A stretch of 64,000 bases of DNA from the NCBI RefSeq assembly GCF_030464885.1, contig NZ_JALPRJ010000020.1, forward strand, positions 1-64,000, given 5' to 3'. The notes beneath the pieces are model-generated. The model had not been told where the DNA came from and did not search any database. It saw only the letters and a list, made by a program, of their open reading frames with translations. Shown one piece after another: positions 15,614 through 24,878 of the stretch (positions are counted from its first letter, which is position 1; each line of letters starts with the position of its first letter). Both the position numbers and the translations under genes were made by a program. This DNA is from Caballeronia sp. SEWSISQ10-4 2 (lineage in GTDB: Bacteria; Pseudomonadota; Gammaproteobacteria; Burkholderiales; Burkholderiaceae).

Positions 15614-16434
15614 AACCGGCTCTGACGCCTGCAGTCGTGATGCTCGCGCTGGGTTGCCGGCTCGCGAGCGCCTATGATCTGCCCGGCTGGACGAGCGACT
15701 CGCGCGTGCGGCAGGTGCCGTACCGGCAAAACGAAGTGGTGCGCATCAATGCACAGCGCGGGTTCGCCACCCACATCGCGCTGGATGCGCACGAACAGAT
15801 TCTGGTGGTGGCACCCGGCGACCGTGACGGCTGGCAGGTGGTGGCGAACAAGGGCGATCACGACGTCTATCTGAAGCCGCAGCTTGCGGCGCACGACACG
15901 AACCTCGAGATCCGCACGGACCGGCGCAGCTACAGCTTCGATCTGCGCGTGCTGCCTCTGAGGACAAGGTTTGGTAGTGCCCGGGAGATGTACCGCGTCA
16001 CGTTCATGTATCCCGATGAGGAACAGGCGAAGACTCACCTCGATGGCGAGCAGGCGCTGCTGCAAGAGCGCCTCGCGCAGTCGCCGGTCGTGCGCAACGC
16101 CCGGTACTCGATGCAGGCGATGCCGCATTCGGACGATATCGCACCGAGCGCAGCATGGGACGATGGGCGCTTTACCTATATCCGCATCCCGAATAACCGG
16201 CGAATGCCTGCGATTTTCCGGGTCGCGGACGACGATACCGAAAGCGTGGTTGACAGACACATGGACGGCGATGTGGTGGTCGTTCACGAGGTCGCGAAGC
16301 GTTTCGTGTTGCGCCTGGCCAATGAGGTAGTGGGACTGTGGAACGACGCGTACGACATGGACGGCGTGCCGCCGAAAGATGGCACGACGCTCAACGGCGT
16401 GAAACGCGTGCTGCGGAGCAGTGGCCATGAGTAA
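15610..16434 (+). CDS. virB9: VirB9 outer-membrane core protein
   Basis: A 274-residue periplasmic protein with a signal peptide (cleavage after ASA near residue 21) and the CagX/VirB9 domain. It contains VTFMYPDEEQAK in the centre and the conserved C-terminal block DDGRFTYIRIPNNRRMPAIF that contacts VirB7 and VirB10. It overlaps the virB10 start by 8 bp. Confidence 0.93.
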   Translation: MKPALTPAVVMLALGCRLASAYDLPGWTSDSRVRQVPYRQNEVVRINAQRGFATHIALDAHEQILVVAPGDRDGWQVVANKGDHDVYLKPQLAAHDTNLEIRTDRRSYSFDLRVLPLRTRFGSAREMYRVTFMYPDEEQAKTHLDGEQALLQERLAQSPVVRNARYSMQAMPHSDDIAPSAAWDDGRFTYIRIPNNRRMPAIFRVADDDTESVVDRHMDGDVVVVHEVAKRFVLRLANEVVGLWNDAYDMDGVPPKDGTTLNGVKRVLRSSGHE

Positions 16435-17635
16435 CGACACCACGCGCAACACAATCGAGCCGGAGGGCACGCCTCGCGATGGAGGCGATGGCGAGAGCGG
16501 CAATGCTCGCGATACGCGCACGCCGCCCGTGGCCGATCGCGGCATGCCCGATCTGGGGCAGCTGCGAGGTCGTCCGCGGACATGGTGGTTGACACCGCTC
16601 GCGATTGTGGTCGTGGTCGCCGTTGGCGCAGTGTGGACGGTGCACGGGTTTCTCGCGCGTCATGACGCGGCAGCCAAGGCGCGTCGGGATGCCGCGCTCG
16701 ATCAGCCCTCGCAGGGGCGCGTGTTTGGCGATGAGGCATCTTCAGTTGGTGTGCCGGCGTCGGTGCCGAGCATGGTTGCAAGCCGGCCGCCTGCTCGCGT
16801 CGCACACGCGATGTCCGGGCGCAGTTATTACGACGCTCCACTGCTCGCGGGTGGCGCTCCCAGTGGGGGCGTTGCCGATGCCGCGGGCGCTCCAACAGGC
16901 CCACTCGACGATAAAGCGGCGCCTTTCGCTGGGGCGTCGGTGCCCAATGTCGGCGTGAGCCCGCTTGCGGCGACGCGAGGCCAGACCGACAGCTCGCTGG
17001 GGCAGGCGCTCACGCCCACACTGACGCCGCGCGTGAGCGCCGGGCGTCTGGGCAACCGCAGCCTCATCCTCGCGCAGGGCGCCAAGATCGACTGCGCGGG
17101 CGACACCGCGTTCGACTCCAGTGAAGCGGGTCTATCCACCTGCACGGTCACCAGAAACGTCTATTCCGACGATGGACGGGTGGTCCTGATCGAACGCGGC
17201 TCGCAGATCAACAGCCAGTACCGCTCGAATCTATCTCCCGGGCAAAAGCGCGTGTTCATCCTGTCGGCGCGCATCAAGACGCCGAACGGCGTGACCGTAG
17301 AGATCGATTCTCCAGCCGCGGACGCGCTCGGGCGCACGGGCATCGGCGGCTACGTGAACAACCACTGGGGCGAGCGCGTGGGCGCGGCGTTCCTGCTGAG
17401 TATCACGCAGGACGCGATCGGCTACCTGGCGACGCGCGGTGGTAACAACAACAGCTCCACGGTCTTCGAGAACACGCAGCAGACCGGCAACAACATGGCC
17501 GCTCGCGTGCTCGACGGCACGATCAACATTGCTCCGACGCTCACGCAGAACCAGGGTGCTGAGTTCACGATCGTGCTCGCGCGCGATCTCGACTTCAGCT
17601 CCGTCTATGCACTGCAGCCGGAGGCGCTCCAATGA
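16427..17635 (+). CDS. virB10: VirB10 channel scaffold (TrbI-like)
   Basis: A 402-residue protein with a cytoplasmic N-terminus, a single membrane helix (about 55-72), a Pro/Gly/Ala-rich periplasmic linker and a C-terminal TrbI/VirB10 beta-barrel domain. That domain has DCAGDTAFDSSEAGLSTC, VYSDDGRVVLIERGSQ and the antenna helix region. VirB10 spans both membranes and senses ATP energy. ATG 16427 is preferred over GTG 16421. It overlaps virB11 by 4 bp. Confidence 0.93.
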   Translation: MSNDTTRNTIEPEGTPRDGGDGESGNARDTRTPPVADRGMPDLGQLRGRPRTWWLTPLAIVVVVAVGAVWTVHGFLARHDAAAKARRDAALDQPSQGRVFGDEASSVGVPASVPSMVASRPPARVAHAMSGRSYYDAPLLAGGAPSGGVADAAGAPTGPLDDKAAPFAGASVPNVGVSPLAATRGQTDSSLGQALTPTLTPRVSAGRLGNRSLILAQGAKIDCAGDTAFDSSEAGLSTCTVTRNVYSDDGRVVLIERGSQINSQYRSNLSPGQKRVFILSARIKTPNGVTVEIDSPAADALGRTGIGGYVNNHWGERVGAAFLLSITQDAIGYLATRGGNNNSSTVFENTQQTGNNMAARVLDGTINIAPTLTQNQGAEFTIVLARDLDFSSVYALQPEALQ

Positions 17636-18750
17636 ATACGCCTGTGTTGACTGCCGGTTGGGCCGAGCAGACCCTGCTCGCGAGGGTGCCGGACGACGCG
17701 TCCGTGCGCGAGCTGATGCGCCCGTTCGCATCACTGCTCGACAATGCAGAGGTCACTGAGATCGTGATCAACCGGCCGCAGCGTGTGCTCACCGAAACGC
17801 ATCTTGGCTGGCACAGCTTCGACTATCGCGACCTGGATTTCGAGCGCCTGATGTCGTTCGCGGTGGCCATCGCCACGCTCACAAACCAGGAAGTCTCGGC
17901 CGAAAATCCGGTGCTCTCGGCGCTGTTGCCCGGCAACGCGCGCATCCAGATCGTGATACCGCCGGTCGTGCCCGCGCGCACGGTGTCGGTCACGATCCGC
18001 CGCCCGTCTTCGCGGGAGAAGACGCTCGGTCTCTATCGTGCCGAGGGACTCTTTGCGCGTAGCGAGTGGCACCGGCCGGTGGGGCTCGACGAGGCCGCGA
18101 AGGTGTTGCGAGCGACGGACCAGCATCTCGTACGAAGGCTAGACGAGGGCGACTTCGCGGCCTTCTTTGAGTTGGCGGTGCTTGCCCGACTGAATATCGT
18201 GATCGTCGGCAACACCGGTTCCGGCAAGACGAGCTTCATGAAAACGCTCTGTCAGCACATCCCGGCAAGCGAGCGTGTCGTGACCATCGAGGATGTGCGC
18301 GAGCTTTTCATCCGTCACATCGAGAACTGTGTCCATCTTATTTATAACAAGGGCGGCCACGGACAGGCTCGCATCACGCCTGCGGAGCTGATCGCCAGCA
18401 CCATGCGCATGCGTCCCGATCGCGTGCTGCTCGCGGAGCTGCGCGGCGCGGAAGCGTACGACTTCCTGAAGCTACTGACCACAGGGCACTCGGGTTCCAT
18501 CACGAGCTATCACGCATCGAGTGCGGTGGTGGCGATCGAGCGCTTTGCGCTGATGGCGAAGGAACACCCGGAGGCGGCCGCGTATGACGATGCCGCGCTC
18601 AAGCGCCTGTTGTTTCTGACCATCGACGTGGTCGCACATATGGAGGCGCAGCCGGTGTTCGACGAGGCGGGCGTGCAGACTGGCAAACGCTGGTCCATGA
18701 CGGAAGTCTGGTTCGATCCGCTGCGCAAGTACCGGACCGAGTTTGAGTGA
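17632..18750 (+). CDS. virB11: VirB11 hexameric secretion ATPase
   Basis: A 372-residue traffic ATPase of the VirB11/GspE family. Walker A is GNTGSGKTS at 193-201; TIEDVRELF, the His box GHSGSITSYHA and the arginine-rich MRMRPDRVLLAELRG are all intact. It is longer than typical VirB11 (about 340) mainly at the N-terminus. It is cytoplasmic and switches the machine between pilus assembly and DNA export. Confidence 0.95.
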   Translation: MNTPVLTAGWAEQTLLARVPDDASVRELMRPFASLLDNAEVTEIVINRPQRVLTETHLGWHSFDYRDLDFERLMSFAVAIATLTNQEVSAENPVLSALLPGNARIQIVIPPVVPARTVSVTIRRPSSREKTLGLYRAEGLFARSEWHRPVGLDEAAKVLRATDQHLVRRLDEGDFAAFFELAVLARLNIVIVGNTGSGKTSFMKTLCQHIPASERVVTIEDVRELFIRHIENCVHLIYNKGGHGQARITPAELIASTMRMRPDRVLLAELRGAEAYDFLKLLTTGHSGSITSYHASSAVVAIERFALMAKEHPEAAAYDDAALKRLLFLTIDVVAHMEAQPVFDEAGVQTGKRWSMTEVWFDPLRKYRTEFE

Positions 18751-18800
18751 ATGTTAAGTGAATGTTTGGGTGAACCCGCGCGAAAAGGATGGAGCAGATC

Positions 18801-19166
18801 ATGCAAAATCGCAGTTGGCATCACGTCTATATGGCGGCGAAGACGCTGGCGATTCTCGTCGTTCTGGGCACGGCGCTTCTGGCCGCGCTCTGGCTCGCGT
18901 CGTTCTTCCTCTACGCGAGTCTTAAGGTCAATCCGCTGCATGCGGGGATATGGGGCTGGCTGGACGCTGCTCGCGCCTGGCATGACGGCGCGCTGCCGAA
19001 AGAAGGCAGGCGGCTTGCCGGCTCGGCGCTGTTTGGCTTGCTGGTCGCCTTCGGTGGACCGGGACTCGGCTCGTGCGCACTGTGGAGCCGCTCTGCTCAT
19101 CGCCGTCTTTACGGCAGTGCGCGGTTCGCGAGCGACGCGGAAATCCGTGCGGCGGGGCTGCTATGA
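18801..19166 (+). CDS. Membrane-anchor half of a split VirD4/TraG coupling protein
   Basis: A 121-residue protein with two membrane helices (about 12-38 and 68-92 of this start), ending RRLYGSARFASDAEIRAAGLL. In ordinary VirD4/TraG proteins the same block (GSARFA...EI..AGLL) follows the second helix and continues into the ATPase domain. Here translation stops at 19164-19166, and the ATPase body starts in the -1 frame within an ATGA overlap. ATG 18801 has GGATGGAG upstream; ATG 18789 is possible. Either a native two-subunit coupling protein or a frameshift; see the finding. Confidence 0.8.
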   Translation: MQNRSWHHVYMAAKTLAILVVLGTALLAALWLASFFLYASLKVNPLHAGIWGWLDAARAWHDGALPKEGRRLAGSALFGLLVAFGGPGLGSCALWSRSAHRRLYGSARFASDAEIRAAGLL

Positions 19167-21004
19167 GTGCCCTCATGACAGCCAGTGCTGGAATGGGACC
19201 GGCCATCGTCGTGGGTCTGTGGCGCGGGCAGTACCTGCGCTTTGTGGGCCAGCAGTTCGTGCTGCTCGCGGCGCCCGCGCGCTCGGGCAAGGGCGTCGGT
19301 ATCGTGATTCCGAACCTGCTGAGTTATCCGGATTCGGCTGTGGTGCTCGACATCAAGCAGGAGAACTACGCCATCACGGCGGGCTTCAGGCGCGCCCACG
19401 GGCACGCGGTCTACCTGTTCAATCCTTTCGCCGAAGATGGGAGAACGCACCGCTATAACCCGCTGTCGGCCATTTCGGATGGGGTGTTTCGCGTGGGTGA
19501 CGTCCTTGCGATCGGCTACGCCCTCTATCCGGTGGGCGGCCACGACGATTTCTGGAAGGACCAGGCGCGCAATCTCTTTCTGGGTATCGTGTTGCTGCTG
19601 TGCGAATGGCGCGATGCGCGGCGTATCGGGAGGACGGATATCCCTGAGCATCCCGTCACCATGGGAGAAATACTGAGGCAGTCATCGGGCAACGGCATGC
19701 CCGTGAAGGCGTATCTGCAAAAGGCATTGCTGCAATACCGCAACCTCCTCACGGGGCCCTGCGTCGATGCGCTCAACCGCTTCCTCGCCAATGACGACAA
19801 GGTACTGGCAAGCATCCTCGCAACCTTCAATGCGCCGCTCACCATCTGGGCCAATCCGATCGTTGATGCCGCGACGAGCGCGAACGATTTTGACCTGCGA
19901 GATGTCCGCAAGCAGCGCATGACAGTCTATATCGGTATCACGCCGGATCATCTGAGCGAGTCGGCGCTGCTCGTCAACCTGGTGTTCTCGCAGCTCGTCA
20001 ACCTCAACACGAAGCAGTTGCCACAGCAGAACCCGGCGCTCAAATTCCAGTGCCTGCTGGTCATGGACGAATTCACCGCGATCGGCAAAATCCACATCAT
20101 CGCGCGCGCAGTCGCCTATATGGCCGGCTACAACCTGCGCATGCTCTCCATCGTGCAATCGGTCTCACAACTGGAGTCGGTCTACGGCCGCGCGGATGCT
20201 CGCACGTTCGTCACCAACCACGCGATGCAGATTTTGTATGCGCCGCGCGAGCAGAAGGACGCCAATGAGTATTCCGAGATGCTCGGCACCTTCACCGACA
20301 AGTCGCGCAGCGTGAGCCGCTCCAACGCCATCTTCGGGGGGCGTGGTGGGTCGAGCGAGAGCATCTCCGAGCAGCGTCGAGCCTTGCTGCTGCCGCAGGA
20401 GCTAAAAGAGCTTGGCCGGGACAAGGAGATCATCCTGCTCGAGAACACCAAACCGATCCTCGCCGAGAAGATCTGCTACTGGCGCGAGCCCGCCTTCACG
20501 TCGCGGCTTGCCGCCGCGCCCCGCGTGCCGGCGATGGATCTTGCCGGCTTTCGTGCACAGATCGAGCGGCGCGTGCGTGAACTCAGGATGGACGAAATCG
20601 AGGCGGATGCGTCGGGACCGATCCACGTGCCGGTCGAGTATCTGGAGGTGTTGCAGGCCTGGGATCCGCGAGACCTGCCTTCGCGGCTTGCCGATATCAG
20701 CGAGGAGGAGGCGAGCGCGTACGTGGAGCGGCACTTCATGTTGCTTGGCGTTCCGGTTGAGCAGATCGAGCAGGCAAGGCAAAGGCGCTCGGCGGCGGAT
20801 CCGGACGTGGCGGAACTCAGGCCGGCGGCAGGCTCAAGAGACCGTCGGGCAAGCAGCACGTCAGGGCAGACACAAGCCGCGGGCGGCAAGGCGCGCGTCG
20901 CAAAGGATGCGCGGGCCGCTCGCGCGATTGACCCGTCCGGGCACTCAGACGTTGCACCCATAGTTGCGCCAATAGTTGCACCAATACGCGGAGAGCATCG
21001 ATGA
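19163..21004 (+). CDS. virD4: ATPase body of split VirD4/TraG coupling protein
   Basis: A 613-residue T4SS coupling ATPase that links the relaxosome to the channel. Residues 20-45 (WRGQYLRFVGQQFVLLAAP then ARSGKGVGIVIPN) include the Walker A. LLVMDEFTAIGK is Walker B, and the VirD4 blocks YNPLSAISDG and SMVQSVSQLE-like (LSIVQSVSQLESVYG) follow. It has no membrane helix of its own; the two helices are in the preceding gene. The C-terminus is a hydrophilic tail ending in a short VAPI repeat. It overlaps the upstream gene and the primase-like gene by 4 bp each. Confidence 0.9.
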   Translation: MSALMTASAGMGPAIVVGLWRGQYLRFVGQQFVLLAAPARSGKGVGIVIPNLLSYPDSAVVLDIKQENYAITAGFRRAHGHAVYLFNPFAEDGRTHRYNPLSAISDGVFRVGDVLAIGYALYPVGGHDDFWKDQARNLFLGIVLLLCEWRDARRIGRTDIPEHPVTMGEILRQSSGNGMPVKAYLQKALLQYRNLLTGPCVDALNRFLANDDKVLASILATFNAPLTIWANPIVDAATSANDFDLRDVRKQRMTVYIGITPDHLSESALLVNLVFSQLVNLNTKQLPQQNPALKFQCLLVMDEFTAIGKIHIIARAVAYMAGYNLRMLSIVQSVSQLESVYGRADARTFVTNHAMQILYAPREQKDANEYSEMLGTFTDKSRSVSRSNAIFGGRGGSSESISEQRRALLLPQELKELGRDKEIILLENTKPILAEKICYWREPAFTSRLAAAPRVPAMDLAGFRAQIERRVRELRMDEIEADASGPIHVPVEYLEVLQAWDPRDLPSRLADISEEEASAYVERHFMLLGVPVEQIEQARQRRSAADPDVAELRPAAGSRDRRASSTSGQTQAAGGKARVAKDARAARAIDPSGHSDVAPIVAPIVAPIRGEHR

Positions 21005-22860
21005 CCTCGCAGTTCGTTGATGAGCGCGCTCGCGCGCGGGCCGCACTCGCCGTGATTCCTTCGGAAGACTACTCGACGTGGGTCGATATGGCCTTCGCAG
21101 TGAGGCAGGGATTCGGTGATGCGGGCTTTGACATCTGGGATGAGTGGAGCCGTAGCGCGCACAACTACAGCGAGCGTGCTGCACGTGTGACGTGGCGCTC
21201 GGCCAGCGCATCGGGAGGCAAGACGCTTGCGTCGCTTTTTTGGCTGGCTGAGCGCCACGGCTTCGATCTGCAAGGCGCGAGAGTCGCCGGTGCCGTCGCG
21301 CACGGGGTGGCCGGTCCCGACCGGCTGACGCTGGAGCGTCGTGCGCAGGAGTCTGAACGAGAAGAACGGAAGGTGCGTGCCCGCCACGCCGCAGTTGCCC
21401 GTGAGGCCGCATCCATCTGGCAATGGGCGCGGCCTGTCGGACCGCAGCATCCGTATCTGATGCGCAAGCAGCTCAAAGCGACAGAGACGTTGCGAGAACT
21501 GGAAGCCCTCGAACTGCGCACACTGCTCGGCTATGAGGCATCGAGCGGGGAAGAGATTCTCACGGGCCGCGTGTTGATCGTGCCGGTATGGAGGGGCGAG
21601 GGCCTGTCCACGCTTGAGCTTATCGATGAACACGGGCGCAAGTCGTCGCTCGCCGGAGGCGCGAAGAAGGGTGGGTACTGGATGACGCGGCCTGAACCAG
21701 TGAGCGGCGAAACCGCGTCTCCAATGCTGATCGGAGAAGGAGTGGCGACGGTGCTCTCGGCACACCGGGCAACCGGATGGCTCGCGGCGGCAGCCCTGTC
21801 GAGCCGCAATCTCGGCGAGCTTGCCAGTATCCTGCGCGCGCGCTTTCCTGATGCCGGGCTGATCGTGCTCGGAGATCTCGGCCATGGTGAGGAGTCAGCG
21901 CGTCAGGCGGCCAGGCACGTTGCAGCGCAGCTTGCCCTTCCTGTGTTTGCACCGCACGCGCTGATCGACGGTTCCCGGCCGACCGACTTCAACGACATGG
22001 CTGTGCTGTGCGGCTCGGACGCCGTACGTCGATTGTTGCGGGACGTGGCGTTTCGCGAGGTGGTGAGCGCGGACGTGACGCCCGAACCAGAGCCGATTCC
22101 TTGCGCCGAAGCAAGGGCGGATAAACCGAAGGAGGGTAGTGAAATGGGTCACGTGAAAGAGGAAATGGCGAACGACGCTGGCAGCACGAAACGTCGCAAG
22201 GCGGCGCCGAAGGAGGTCGCGCCGCAAGCAGCGCAGGAGTCCCTGGTGAGGCCGATCTCGCAGGACGGGCAGCTCCCACAGGCATCTGCGGAGAGCTCAC
22301 CGACGGATCCATCGGCGGATCCACCGAAGGCGCCGTGGACTCGCCGGGAGATCGGCGAAGCGCTATACGGGCTTGATGACGTGCCGCCGGAGATGAAGAC
22401 GCTCGCGCGGCACCGCTTTGGCGCGCAGATCCGTATGGCGACGCCACGTGAGAATGGCGGTCCGTACCGGGGCGAGGTCTTCAACACGGAGCACTACCTG
22501 ATTCAGGAGGTGGCCACACGCAGTGTCGTCTTTCACGCGAAGCAGCGGATGGAATTCGTGTCGGACCGCCTGAAATGGATGGACGAGAACCTGAGGATGA
22601 ACGGGGCCGACGTGCAGATCGGCTACGACGCTGATCGTGCGAAGGTGTACCCATGGGACCGCGTGCGTGACCAGCTCGAGCGCACCGTGGCATCGCTGAA
22701 GAAATCGGCGTGCGAGCTCGGTTTTGGCACGGACCTTGACGGCACCCTCGAGCAGTTGCAGGCGAACTCGTGGACACGGATACGGCAGGCTCGTGCAAGC
22801 GCGCTTGCGCAGTCGAAGGAACGGGCTGCCCGGGAACCCAAGGATGAGCCCGACAGATAA
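21001..22860 (+). CDS. Primase/Toprim-like transfer protein with extra C-terminal domain
   Basis: A 619-residue protein. Residues 1-90 resemble a PriCT-2 primase C-terminal domain (EDYSTWVDMAFAVRQGFG, IWDEWSRSAHNY). About 190-350 is a Toprim-like region (LIVPVWRGEG, LIGEGVATVLSAHRATGW, LIVLGDLGHG, PTDFNDM), as in plasmid TraC/DUF7146-type primases delivered with transferred DNA. A charged Pro/Ala linker (360-440) leads to a distinct C-terminal domain (450-600) with QIRMATPRENGGPYRGEVF that I do not recognise. No zinc finger is present. It is probably loaded on the transferred strand. Confidence 0.75.
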   Translation: MTSQFVDERARARAALAVIPSEDYSTWVDMAFAVRQGFGDAGFDIWDEWSRSAHNYSERAARVTWRSASASGGKTLASLFWLAERHGFDLQGARVAGAVAHGVAGPDRLTLERRAQESEREERKVRARHAAVAREAASIWQWARPVGPQHPYLMRKQLKATETLRELEALELRTLLGYEASSGEEILTGRVLIVPVWRGEGLSTLELIDEHGRKSSLAGGAKKGGYWMTRPEPVSGETASPMLIGEGVATVLSAHRATGWLAAAALSSRNLGELASILRARFPDAGLIVLGDLGHGEESARQAARHVAAQLALPVFAPHALIDGSRPTDFNDMAVLCGSDAVRRLLRDVAFREVVSADVTPEPEPIPCAEARADKPKEGSEMGHVKEEMANDAGSTKRRKAAPKEVAPQAAQESLVRPISQDGQLPQASAESSPTDPSADPPKAPWTRREIGEALYGLDDVPPEMKTLARHRFGAQIRMATPRENGGPYRGEVFNTEHYLIQEVATRSVVFHAKQRMEFVSDRLKWMDENLRMNGADVQIGYDADRAKVYPWDRVRDQLERTVASLKKSACELGFGTDLDGTLEQLQANSWTRIRQARASALAQSKERAAREPKDEPDR

Positions 22861-22918
22861 ACACCGTGGGCGGACAACGGGACGTTTGGCCGGGGCTAAA
22901 CCAATACGAGGCGGTACC

Positions 22919-24325
22919 ATGACTGAGAGCGCTTCATCCACTTTCGCAACTGCTGCGCAGCAAGATCCGGTGATCAACATCATCGAGCAGGACCCACCCG
23001 TGGCCAATGACGCGGGCGCTTCATCTGGCAGCCGCGAGCGCGTTGGCAATCTTGAGCAGGCAGCACGCGATGCCGTGGCGGCTCACCGACGACGTGAGTT
23101 CGATGTGAAGGACGCACCGTACCAGTTCGCCTTCGAGGATCTCGGGCCCTCCCTCGTCACCGAGCACCATCGGTCCGACGTGGTGACGTCGATGATGGAC
23201 CTGGTGCAGGCGAAATCGTGGCAGCGCATCCGCGTGGCGGGTCATACGGCGTTTCGCCGCGAGACGTGGTTGCAGGCGACGCTCCTCGGTATCCGGGTGA
23301 GCGGCTATGAGCCGAAGACAGCAGAGCTCGCGCGACTGAGCGACGCGCGTCGCGAACATCTGAGCAACCGTATCGAAGGCAGTGCGAAGCTGCCGGATGC
23401 CAGTAGCAGCGGCCAAGCGGATGACGCGGCCGTACCCGAGCAGCCCTCATCGTACATACGGCACATGCCACCCGTGCCGCCCGTGCCACCCGTGCCGCAG
23501 GTCGGTGATTCCGGTCGCGTAGGCGCGGAACTGCCCGTCGCCGCGGCTGCAGCGGCGCTGACAACAGCACCGCCGCTTGATGCCAACGATCGAGGCAGCG
23601 CGCGCGATGATGTACCCGACTCGCACCGGGAGAGCGGCGAGTGGGTCGAGCACGGTGGTGCCCAGCTCCAGCACAATCCGGCACGAAGCGAGTCCGACTA
23701 TGTCGTGTATCAGGATCCTGTCGGTGCGAACCATGTGGTATCGGGCACGGATCTTGAACGCGCGCTCGTGCAGTCCCGGGCGGCGCTCGGTGAGCGCATC
23801 ACGCTGGAGAACCTCGGCAAGCGCCGGGTGAGCGTCGAGGCGCCAGTGGTTGAGGCCACAGGCCGGGTGATCGGTCAGCAAGAAAAAGAGGCCTACCGCA
23901 ACACCTGGCAGATTGATGTCGAGCGTGCGGAACAGACACGATCGGTGCAATCGACGTCCCGCGACGGGGCTGCCGACCGGGCGCCGGGGGAGATCGTGTC
24001 AGGGGCACCCCGCGCGCCGACGCACACACCGCGGCACAGCAGAAGCGAGCAGTCGGTGACCGCGCAGCGCGCGATGCAACTGGCGGTGATCGTTGCGGCA
24101 ATGCGTGCGCAAGGGTTTAGCGAACGGTCGATTTCCCGTGTGGAGCGGCACGCGGAACGGATGATCGATGCATTTCACGCCGAAGGCGTCCGGATCCCAC
24201 CGCCGAGGGTTTTTGATCCGTTGGCTCCATCCGTCCGGGGCCGCCACGCCCCGAATGCGCCGGATCGCGCCGCCAGCCGTGAGATCGAGCGCGCACTGTC
24301 TGAGCCGTCAGCGCCGCCGCTGTGA
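22919..24325 (+). CDS. LPD7 and KfrB-domain relaxosome-associated protein
   Basis: A 468-residue protein. Residues 60-150 match the LPD7 (large polyvalent-protein-associated) domain, with FAFEDLGPSL, SWQRIRVAGHTAFRRETWLQ and GIRVSGYEP. A Pro-rich linker with PPVPPVPPVP follows. About 255-330 resembles a KfrB domain (VVYQDPVGANHVVSG through GRVIGQQ). The C-terminal 60 residues are helical. LPD7 and KfrB domains are usually fused to large relaxases; here they are separate from the relaxase two genes on. ATG 22919 has GAGGCGG upstream; in-frame ATG 22844 would overlap the previous gene. Confidence 0.7.
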   Translation: MTESASSTFATAAQQDPVINIIEQDPPVANDAGASSGSRERVGNLEQAARDAVAAHRRREFDVKDAPYQFAFEDLGPSLVTEHHRSDVVTSMMDLVQAKSWQRIRVAGHTAFRRETWLQATLLGIRVSGYEPKTAELARLSDARREHLSNRIEGSAKLPDASSSGQADDAAVPEQPSSYIRHMPPVPPVPPVPQVGDSGRVGAELPVAAAAAALTTAPPLDANDRGSARDDVPDSHRESGEWVEHGGAQLQHNPARSESDYVVYQDPVGANHVVSGTDLERALVQSRAALGERITLENLGKRRVSVEAPVVEATGRVIGQQEKEAYRNTWQIDVERAEQTRSVQSTSRDGAADRAPGEIVSGAPRAPTHTPRHSRSEQSVTAQRAMQLAVIVAAMRAQGFSERSISRVERHAERMIDAFHAEGVRIPPPRVFDPLAPSVRGRHAPNAPDRAASREIERALSEPSAPPL

Positions 24326-24334
24326 GGGTAAGCC

Positions 24335-24877
24335 GTGAGAACCCGTGCGCATCTGTACATCGAGTTGGGAGAGGCGAAGCCCCACTGGGACCGTTGGTGC
24401 GCGCGGCACGGTCTGACGCCTGCCGCGGGCGCGCGGCAACTGATTTTTGAGGCCATGCTGGGCGACGCTGCCTTGCACGACGCGATGCCAGAATCTTCCG
24501 TGCGTTGGACGGTCGTTAGGGAACATCGGGAGCGCGTCGCAATCCGGTTGACCACGACCGAACTGACAGCAGTGGAACAGCGTGCCGCTGCGTTGGGATT
24601 CAAGAAAAACCGGTGGATCGTCGCGCTAATTCGTGCGCATCTGACAGACGAGCCACAGTTCGGCGAACATGAAATGATGCTGCTCGCGACATCGAACCAG
24701 CAACTCGCGTCGATCGGCAGGTTGCTGGGCTGCATCGCCCGGGACGGCGCGCGGGTGGCTGGATGCACCGACGCCGTCGACCAGCAGCAGCTCGCAGCAA
24801 TGAAGAAAGAGCTCGATGCTCATCTACGCGCAGTGGCAGCGCTCGTGCGCGCCAACCTCGATCGCTGGAGTCGATAG
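24335..24877 (+). CDS. mobC: MobC-like relaxosome accessory protein
   Basis: A 180-residue protein with a GTG start preceded by GAGGG. The middle (about 65-105, RVAIRLTTTELTAVEQRAAA then LGFKKNRWIVALIRAHL) looks like a ribbon-helix-helix DNA-binding domain. The helical C-terminus (NQQLASIGRLLGCIAR...HLRAVAALVRANLDRW) is typical of MobC/TraJ-like proteins. They bind oriT and help the relaxase melt DNA. It lies 1 bp upstream of the relaxase gene, the usual arrangement. Confidence 0.75.
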   Translation: MRTRAHLYIELGEAKPHWDRWCARHGLTPAAGARQLIFEAMLGDAALHDAMPESSVRWTVVREHRERVAIRLTTTELTAVEQRAAALGFKKNRWIVALIRAHLTDEPQFGEHEMMLLATSNQQLASIGRLLGCIARDGARVAGCTDAVDQQQLAAMKKELDAHLRAVAALVRANLDRWSR

Positions 24878-24878
24878 C

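Noticed and set aside
20476..21885. 469-residue open frame on the minus strand
   Set aside because: It is antisense to the coupling-protein and primase-like genes, Arg/Ser-rich with no family motif, and spans a real gene junction, which is typical of GC-rich shadow frames.
24326..24334. oriT next to mobC
   Set aside because: The gap is too small, and no nick-site consensus or suitable inverted repeats were recognised in the adjoining gaps.
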